From Anaerolineaceae bacterium (GTDB taxonomy: Bacteria; Chloroflexota; Anaerolineae; Anaerolineales; Anaerolineaceae), in contig JAENZI010000011.1 in assembly GCA_016841365.1 (NCBI GenBank), positions 1 to 64,000 of the forward strand: a DNA stretch of 64,000 nt, given 5' to 3'. A program made the position numbers and the translations under genes. Of the stretch, positions 54,672-61,600 are shown piece after piece; position 1 is the first letter of the stretch; every line of letters begins with the position of its first letter. A model generated the notes under the pieces. That model saw only the letters and a list, made by a program, of their open reading frames with translations, was not told the origin of the DNA and did no database searches.

Positions 54672-54706
54672 AAATTATACCAAAAATATCTAAATAGGTA
54701 TAATTT
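54672..54706. promoter_or_regulatory. Symmetric bidirectional promoter/operator
   Basis: A perfect 10-bp inverted repeat (54672-54681 with 54697-54706) places a TATAAT on each strand: minus at 54679-54674 towards the rhodanese-msrPQ operon, plus at 54699-54704 towards the site-2 protease. A factor binding the repeat could control both. Confidence 0.5.
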
Positions 54707-54743
54707 GTGTAGCGTTGATGCAGAAGATATGCCATCTTCGGCG

Positions 54744-54752
54744 TGATATAAT
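54744..54752 (+). promoter_or_regulatory. Extended -10 promoter of the site-2 protease gene
   Basis: TG-N-TATAAT (54744-54752) forms an extended -10 box, about 36 bp before the ATG at 54789, which has an AAAGG ribosome-binding site. No -35 box is needed for this class. Confidence 0.5.
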
Positions 54753-54788
54753 GAGCGACAGAAAAGTTTTTTATCAATTAAAGGTTTT

Positions 54789-55436
54789 ATGTTATTTAAT
54801 CTAACCCTCCCCACCCTGATTTCAAGAATCATCACGCTGCTGCTGGCGTTTACCTTCCATGAGTTTGCGCATGCAGCCACTGCCACCGCGTTGGGTGATT
54901 CAACACCCAGAAACCACGGCCGGCTGACCCTGAATCCGATCGCGCACCTGGACCCAATGGGCACGATCACCCTGCTGTTTGCCGGCTTTGGCTGGGCAAA
55001 ACCTGTGCCGGTGAACCCCTATGCCGTGCAGCGTAAGACCAACGCAGGCATGATGCTCGTCTCGCTGGCGGGGCCGGCGACCAACCTGCTGCTGGCCGTT
55101 CTGGCAGCCATGCCCCTGCGGTTCGGCTGGGTGCCGCTGCGAGCCTCGACCAGCGCCTTTTTGCCCTCCATGGGCACTTTTTTGCTGGAATTTTTGTCCA
55201 TCAATCTGGCATTGTTCTTCTTCAACCTGATCCCATTAGCCCCGCTGGATGGCGAAAAGGTGGTGACTTATTTTCTACCCGACCACTGGGTTGAATTTTA
55301 TGACCGCATCCGCCCCTACAGCCCTTTGATACTGCTGGCAGTTGTTTTCTTGCTGCCCATGTTTGGCATTGACCTGATCGGTCTGATCATCCGGCGGCCA
55401 ATGAACAGCCTGGCGCTGTTCCTGATCGGACGTTGA
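54789..55436 (+). CDS. Site-2 protease family (M50) membrane metalloprotease
   Basis: A 215-aa intramembrane zinc protease. The HExxH motif lies inside a helix ([13 protein letters not shown]) and the third ligand region is in [11 protein letters not shown]. About six helices are visible. Small M50 proteases of this shape cut membrane anti-sigma factors or signal peptides, but the substrate is not identifiable. A GIY-YIG gene follows after 4 bp, probably on the same transcript. Confidence 0.9.
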   Translation: MLFNLTLPTLISRIITLLLAFTFHEFAHAATATALGDSTPRNHGRLTLNPIAHLDPMGTITLLFAGFGWAKPVPVNPYAVQRKTNAGMMLVSLAGPATNLLLAVLAAMPLRFGWVPLRASTSAFLPSMGTFLLEFLSINLALFFFNLIPLAPLDGEKVVTYFLPDHWVEFYDRIRPYSPLILLAVVFLLPMFGIDLIGLIIRRPMNSLALFLIGR

Positions 55437-55440
55437 GCGC

Positions 55441-55716
55441 ATGCCCTTTTATTGCTACATGGTGCGCTGCGCCAACGACGCTTTTTATACCGGCTGGACG
55501 ACTGACCCCCTGCGGCGCGTGCATGAACACAATGCCGGGCGGGGTGCACGTTATACCCGTATGCATGGGCCGGTGGAATTGGTCTATGTAGAGGAGGTTG
55601 AAGATCACAGCGCAGCCCTCAAGCGCGAGGCGCAAATCAAGCGCTACGGGCATGCGCGCAAAGCCGCCCTGGCGGATGAGACATCACTGCCAGAGGAATT
55701 GCTGGGCGGAGATTAA
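55441..55716 (+). CDS. GIY-YIG nuclease-fold protein (UPF0213/YhbQ-like)
   Basis: A single-domain 91-aa GIY-YIG protein. The two strand motifs appear as FYCYMVRC and AFYTGWTTD, followed by the Arg in LRRVHEHN and a catalytic Glu-like residue in LKREAQIKRYG. YhbQ-type proteins are thought to act on nucleic acids, with unclear roles. It starts 4 bp after the site-2 protease. Confidence 0.88.
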   Translation: MPFYCYMVRCANDAFYTGWTTDPLRRVHEHNAGRGARYTRMHGPVELVYVEEVEDHSAALKREAQIKRYGHARKAALADETSLPEELLGGD

Positions 55717-55735
55717 GTCTTTTGTTTTATGGGGG

Positions 55736-56767
55736 TTATTTCAGGCGTGAGGATGTGAACAGCAGTAACGCGATCCCGAATACAGATACCGCAACCAATC
55801 CAATCCCAACCCACATGGTATCGCCGCTGAAGATGTTGGCGAAAAACCCGCCGCCCGCTTCAGGTTCTGGTGTGGGCGTCTGAAGCTGTGGGGTGGACGT
55901 GGCTGCCCGGGTGCGGGTGGCTGTAGGGGAAGGCGTGCGTGTGGGTGTAGCAGGTGTTTGGGTCAGGTCGGGCGTGTCTTCTACCTCCATTTGCGGCGGG
56001 ATGATGATCAACTCCTGGTTTTCGTAGATCGGCGACTCTTCCGTCAGGTTGTTGAGCGCCAGCAGGTCAGCCATCTCAATCCCGTAGGCATCTACAATGC
56101 CCCACAGCGTTTGCCCAAACTGCACAATGTGGATCACCGAGCCATCCGGGTTGGGGGTCGAGGTGATCACAGGTTGGATAAAGGGCACCGGGGTATTGGT
56201 CGGCCCGGCGGGGGTGGATGTTGGCCCACCCGGTGTAGCTGTTGGGCCGGTTGCGGTCGGCTGGGGGGCAACCCCGCTGGTGTGGCCGAAATTGACCACA
56301 TACACCGTCATCCCCTGCACATCCAGCGCCACGCCCGCGCCGAACTCGTTGTGCCAGGTGGTGAGCATGTTGCCCATGTGCGCCGCGTCATCCCACATCA
56401 CATAGATGCAGTCATACACCGTCAGGCTGTAACCGCGCGCCCAGTTTTCGGTGACCCAAATTTCAGCGCCTTCGCCATATCCCACGGCTAATGCCCGGTC
56501 ATAGGCAGTGCTGCCGTCTTCGCCAGTGTGACCGCCCGGGTTACCCGCAGCGATCCAGTTGGCATGGTTCTGTGCCGATTGCATCAGGTAGCTGTTGACT
56601 GCCAGCGGTGCTAACCCGTTGGCTGCGCGCAGATCGTTGATCTGCTGGTGCATCTCTGCTGCGGTGCCCGATTGTGCGTCCACCGCTTTGGGTGCGGCAA
56701 AAACCAGCGTCAGCAAACTGAGCATGGCAAGGATGGCGATCAGGTGTCGTTTTTGGGTTGGTTTCAT
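55736..56767 (-). CDS. Exported CAP-domain and LysM protein with C-terminal membrane anchor
   Basis: A 343-aa surface protein. A signal peptide ends near AVDAQ. A CAP/SCP domain (about 36-165) contains MHQQINDLRAANGLAPL, HTGEDGSTAYDRA and the NWARGYS segment. A Pro/Thr-rich linker follows (about 168-205), then a LysM domain (about 208-255, VIHIVQFGQTLWGIVDAYG), a second Pro/Thr-rich stretch and a transmembrane helix near the C-terminus. LysM suggests peptidoglycan binding. The role is unknown. It probably follows selD on one transcript, with a hairpin in between. Confidence 0.87.
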   Translation of the reverse strand: MKPTQKRHLIAILAMLSLLTLVFAAPKAVDAQSGTAAEMHQQINDLRAANGLAPLAVNSYLMQSAQNHANWIAAGNPGGHTGEDGSTAYDRALAVGYGEGAEIWVTENWARGYSLTVYDCIYVMWDDAAHMGNMLTTWHNEFGAGVALDVQGMTVYVVNFGHTSGVAPQPTATGPTATPGGPTSTPAGPTNTPVPFIQPVITSTPNPDGSVIHIVQFGQTLWGIVDAYGIEMADLLALNNLTEESPIYENQELIIIPPQMEVEDTPDLTQTPATPTRTPSPTATRTRAATSTPQLQTPTPEPEAGGGFFANIFSGDTMWVGIGLVAVSVFGIALLLFTSSRLK

Positions 56768-56783
56768 AAGGATTTTTAAAGAG

Positions 56784-56802
56784 CAGGGTTATTTGCCCTG
56801 CG
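56784..56802 (-). terminator. Hairpin between selD and the CAP gene
   Basis: GCAGGG/CCCTGC (56802-56797 with 56789-56784 on the minus strand) forms a perfect 6-bp stem. It is followed by TCTTT, a weak T-tract, so it may only partly stop selD transcription before the CAP gene. Confidence 0.4.
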
Positions 56803-56883
56803 GTTTGTGCCATTGAGAAAACCGATTCTACTCAAAAAACAGAAATATGACAAATCCGCACAGCAAGCGGCTGGGGATGGGTT

Positions 56884-57948
56884 TCAGGGTTGAACGTGGA
56901 TGCTATCTCCGGCGACGACCTCACCTACCACCCACGCTGGCTGCCCGGCATCTTGCGCCGCCTGAAGGAAGGCGTCCAACCTGTCCGCAGGCACGCCCAT
57001 CAGCAACCCGCCTGAGGTCTGCGGGTCATACAGCAGCATCTGGTATTCTTCGGGGATGGAGGGATTGAAGGTGACGTGAGAGTTGTAATACAGCTTGTTG
57101 TCGAACGCACCGCCCGGGAAGCGCCAGGCTTCGGCGTGCTTTTGGGCGCAGAACAGCATGGGGAATTGCTCGAACGAGAGCCGCAGACCCACGCCCGCGC
57201 TTTCTGCCATTTCCCACGCATGGCCTAAAAAGCCAAAACCGGTGATATCGGTGGCGGCTCGTAAACCGAACTCAACCGCCAGGCGGGCAGCATCACGGTT
57301 GAGCGCTTTCATCCACATTACCACTTCTTCTATATCATCGGGTGTAGCAGTCTGCCCTTTGAGGGCTGTGGTGGTCGTGCCGAAACCGAGCGGTTTGGTC
57401 AGCACCAGCCGGTCGCCAACCGCCAGGCCGTCTTTGCGCAGCAGGGCACCTTCCTCAGCAAAACCCAATGCCACCAGCCCGATCTTGGGCTCTTTGTCCT
57501 GGATGGTGTGTCCGCCGGCGATCACCGTGTTTGCCTCAGCGGATTTCTCCGCCAGGCCACGGATGATCTCGCGTGAGAGGCTCAAGTCCAGGTCCGGGGG
57601 CAGGGCGGCGACTGTCAGGGCCATGAAGGGCGTGGCACCCATGGCATACACATCCGAAAGGCTGTTGGCTGCGGCGATCGCGCCGTAATCGTAGGGGTCA
57701 TCCACCACGGGGGTAAAGAAATCAGTTGTCATCACCAGCACGCGCCCGCCCCCCAACCGCCAGACTGCGGCGTCATCGGGCGTTTCCAGGCCGATCAACA
57801 GGTCGGGGAGGTCAGCTTGATGATAAATTGTTTTGATTGGCTGCAGAACCTGCGCCAGCGCTTCTGCGCGTAATTTGGACGCTCAACCTGCGCAGCTTGA
57901 GAGTGTGGTCAGGCGGATTTGGCGTCCGGAGGGTGGGTTTTCGGGCAT
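56884..57948 (-). CDS. selD: Selenophosphate synthase, a selenoprotein with in-frame UGA at codon 22
   Basis: Makes selenophosphate from selenide and ATP for selenocysteine and selenouridine synthesis. A plain ORF gives only 304 aa from a TTG at 57798. Upstream the frame continues to ATG 57948 with AAAGGAA as ribosome-binding site, interrupted only by TGA at 57885-57883. Read as Sec, the N-terminus becomes SSCAGUASKL. U22 is at the catalytic Cys17 position of E. coli SelD and Lys25 at Lys20. Total length is 354 aa, normal for SelD. Later motifs include TTDFFTPVVDDPYDYG, AGGHTIQD and TDITGFGFLGHAWEM. A hairpin fitting a bacterial SECIS element follows the UGA. Confidence 0.93.
57843..57867 (-). 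promoter_or_regulatory. Candidate SECIS element in selD
   Basis: On the minus strand GCAGAA pairs with TTCTGC, then GCG pairs with CGC around a CTGG loop, with a three-base bulge on the 3' side. The loop starts 24 nt after the UGA, within the spacing known for bacterial SECIS hairpins. The loop contains G residues, as expected for SelB binding. Confidence 0.6.
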
Positions 57949-58130
57949 AAGTGCATTTCCTTTGGGCAAACAATTGATTGTGTTTGCATAAATTTGGCTA
58001 ATTATACTTCATCGGGGTGCACAGCAACCGATCTGAAACGTGCTTGCAATCTCATGCCGCAGGTTCAGCAGGTTGGCTGGTGAAGCATGCACAGGTCAAA
58101 TCGTTAACATTAATTTTCTGTGAAAAAACC

Positions 58131-58159
58131 TTGATTGAAATCGGGATATCCATTATAAT
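58131..58159 (+). promoter_or_regulatory. Likely promoter of the cohesin/dockerin gene
   Basis: TTGATT (58131-58136) and TATAAT (58154-58159) are 17 bp apart. Transcription from here would give a leader of about 520 nt before the ATG at 58685. Confidence 0.55.
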
Positions 58160-58367
58160 GACAATTGCATTAGGGAAAGATTAATTTGTTGTAGGATATT
58201 CTCGGGGGACCATCGGTTTTTGACCCGGGGAAATTGTAGCAGAAAGCGATGTATCATTTAATGATCTTTGCAGGGGTTATTTATCAATTGAATATTATTG
58301 ACCTATATAACGCCTTGATTGGTGATGGGTTGGCGCGTGCTGTTGAGAGCTGGTTTAAGACATAAGC

Positions 58368-58403
58368 CGGCTTTTTTGGTTAAAAGCCGCAGCGCGAAAG
58401 CGC
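58368..58403 (+). promoter_or_regulatory. Two adjacent leader hairpins
   Basis: CGGCTTTT/AAAAGCCG (58368-58375 with 58382-58389) has a 6-nt loop. GCGC/GCGC closed by a GAAA tetraloop follows at 58392-58403. They lie in the long leader of the secreted protein gene. I found no match to the c-di-GMP-I consensus. Confidence 0.45.
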
Positions 58404-58684
58404 CTGACTGGCAGATAAAACTTCTCGGAAGGAAAAAGTTATAATTGACGATCGATTGAACCATTTGGAAAGGAAGGAGGCGGTAGATCGGGAGTTAGTA
58501 GGAGAAAAAAGCAAGTGGACGTTCGCGCAGATAGGCGGGATGAAGATAGAGGTTCGGTCCACTGGCAAAAAATATTCGATGGACTGGGTGACGATGCCCA
58601 GCAGCTTGATTTCGGCATTTACGAAAGGGCTGAAGGAAAAGCATCAACAAAGTAGCTAAACACAATAGACGGAGGAAGTAAATC

Positions 58685-61600
58685 ATGAAAGTTCATAATT
58701 ATTTTATCAAAGCCTTTGGCGCACTGCTGGTCGCGGCGCTGCTGTTTGCAGCCCTGCCGACGGGTGCGGCCAAAGCTGATGCTGGTGGCGTTGATCCTGC
58801 TTTGCAGGCTGGAGCAGATCGGCTGGTGGCATTACAAAACAATGATGGCGGTTGGGATTGGCCTTTAGATGATGGGAATCCTGATAACGCATCACCCAAA
58901 AATACGATTGGACCTATTGGAATGGGTTTAGCCCAAGCTTATTTTCATACAGGTGACAGCGCACATCTGGCAGCCTTACAGGATGTTGGAACCTTCTTGC
59001 TGAATAAGACAGTATTTTCTGGGTCTGATGGATATCTTGCGGTACAGTTGGATAGTATTTTTGGTGTTACCACTTACACTTCCCATCTACAAACTAATTT
59101 TTATGATAAATTAGCTGCTGGAACCTATGTGGGGAGTGATGGTGTAACGACATTTGATACTGAAAGTTATGTTAATTACATTCGTAATTTTCGGACAGGA
59201 AAATCAGCCAATCTTGCAGCTTGGGACTTAGGATATAGTGTGGTAAGTGCTGCTTTATGCGGTGTCTCTGGCACAGAATTAGATTACTGGATTAATGGAC
59301 TCAAAGCTGAGATTGATGAGCTTGAAGCTTATGACGATGCTGATGGCTTGGAAATGTGGTATCTCACAGATGGCCTTGCTGGCGGTATTTATGGGCTATC
59401 TTTTGTCGGTGAGGAATTTGACCCAACATCTGGTTATGTTGCGGGTAAGACGAATTTAGCAGGAATTGCTGATGCATTGCTTGCACTTCAAAATAGCAGT
59501 GGCGGGTTTGTCTGGCATCCTGATTACACCTTGGAAAATGACCAAAATGAAAGCACGCAGAAGACAGCTTATGCTATCATTGCACTTCACACTTTGGATC
59601 ACAATGCTTATCTGACTCAAATTCAAACTGCTGCAGATTACCTCATGAGTATCCAACTTGCAACGGGGGGTTGGGATAATTATCCTGCTGTTGGGACCTA
59701 TGAAGCCTCTGGTGAAAATAACGAGATTACAGCAGAAGCATTATGGGGGATTCGTTTGGCATATCCATTGGATGAAATTTGGGTTTGCCCAACAGGTGAT
59801 TGCGGTCACCCAGGTGCACAATTTGCGACGATCCAGGGAGCAATTGATGCTGCCAGTGTTGGAGCTACGATCAATGTTGAGCCTGGCACGTATGTTGAAG
59901 GTCCAATTGGAGACCATGCCTTGGTTTTGGATGTACCTAATCTGACGGTGAAGTCCACTGCTGGTAGAGATGTAACAATTATCGATGCTGGTGGAGCAAG
60001 AGATGGTATATGGGTTCTTGAAAATCTCGGTACGGTTACTTTTGAAGGGTTTACCGTTCAAAACTTTGTGCAAAATGGTATTGTGCAGAGTTATACGCAA
60101 CGGGAAAACACCAGATTTGATGTACTAAATAACTTAGTTAAACCAACGGATGGATACCTGCGAAACGGTATTCAGGTTTCTGGTGATTATTCGGAAGTAA
60201 AGGGCAATACTGTGTATGGTGCGCCCATGGATGAGACCTGGTCCAGCACGGGTATTGGTGTAATTAATGCTACAGGGGTTGTTGTCAGTGGAAATACCAT
60301 TCAGGAAGATCCTGTCAATGAAACAGATCCTGAACTTGGAATAAATATCCAAACCCATAGCTATGCATATCCTGCAATCGCTAACAATGTAACGATAGAA
60401 TACAATTATGTCAGAAATGCAAGCAGTGCTATTTCGATTGCAGCTACTGAAAATGACCCTGTTTATCCTGTTACAAATATTACGATTGACAATAATACGT
60501 TCGAGGAAAATATAAGAGCAATAAACGTTCAAGATGTTGCTCTTGATGGTCTGACCATCACAAACAATATCATCGGATCAAATCGTGATGATCTGTTGGA
60601 TGTCGACGGACCGCAATACGGCTCAGGAATTTGGTTCTCAGAAGAATCAGCTACAGCTACCAATGTATCCATTACCGGGAATACATTTACCGATAATGAG
60701 ACCTATCAGGTCTTTGGTCACTCTGGTGCCCTCATAGATACTGCTGTTGTTCTCTCAACGAACACATTTGATAAAGCCGTTGTGATTGAGGGCGAACCTG
60801 TTATTTACAGCACTATTCAGGGTGCAATCGACGCCGCCAGTGATGGTGACATAATCAACGTATATCCTGGCGCGTATGAAGAAGCCCTTGAATTACACAC
60901 CCCGAATATCACCGTTCAATCAACAGGTGGCGCAGATGTAACCATCATTGACGTGCCGTTTGGGTCATTGACGACAGGTGTTAAAGTGCTTGCCAATATG
61001 GGCACAGTAACCTTTGATGGTTTCACAGTAAAAGACTTCACTGAAAGCGGCATAATTCAGGGGATGAGCGCACGCGAAGGTACAACCTTCCATGTCTTGA
61101 ACAATAAAGTTCTAACTTATGTTCCGACGGATGCAACTGCACCTTACTTACGCAACGGCATTCAGGTTTCTGGTGACGGTTCAACTGTCATTGGCAACTA
61201 TGTTGAAGGTGCCTATCTCACAGAAGATTATGGAAGCACAGGGATCTTAGTCGTCAACGCCAGCAATGTGGATGTTCTGAACAACGAAGTCAACGCCACA
61301 AGCTTTGGCATGGATTATGGTATTGGTATCGCCAACTGGAGTGGTACAGGCGAGATGACTAATATCCAAATTATAGGTAATACGATTACAGCTGCTGACT
61401 ATCCTCTCGATGTAACAGCTTATGCTGGGACAATTGGAGCCGGCATTGTAATCAATGAAAACAAAGTAACCAATTATATCGAACCGTTATGGGTAGGTGT
61501 GAATGGTGGAGTTTCTGTTGCTCAAGTTGATGCAACGCATAACTGGTGGGGTAGCATGTATGGTCCTCAAGGGGCAGTTACTGGTGATGTTCAAGTCATC

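Larger units (their letters stand above)
57949..58684. other. 736-bp region with a promoter and structured leader but no clear gene
   Basis: The left part is the upstream region of selD (a minus-strand TATAAT near 58006-58011). The right part is the likely leader of the large secreted protein gene, with a promoter at 58131-58159 and two adjacent hairpins at 58368-58403. A 67-codon frame (58456-58659) starts with TTG and resembles no family, so I do not call it a gene. No tRNA, including selC, was recognised here. Confidence 0.6.

Noticed and set aside
56884-57798. SelD as a truncated 304-aa protein starting at TTG 57798
   Set aside because: The truncated form would lack the catalytic residue and Lys, while the upstream frame encodes them intact around a single UGA with a good ATG and ribosome-binding site.
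58456-58659. 67-codon plus-strand frame upstream of the giant gene
   Set aside because: TTG start, no recognisable family, and location inside a structured leader. Kept only as part of the intergenic description.
58160-58684. c-di-GMP riboswitch
   Set aside because: I looked for the GEMM core segments and did not find them. The hairpins present do not match that consensus.
57949-58684. tRNA-Sec (selC) next to selD
   Set aside because: No cloverleaf with a long variable arm or a T-loop consensus was recognised in this gap.
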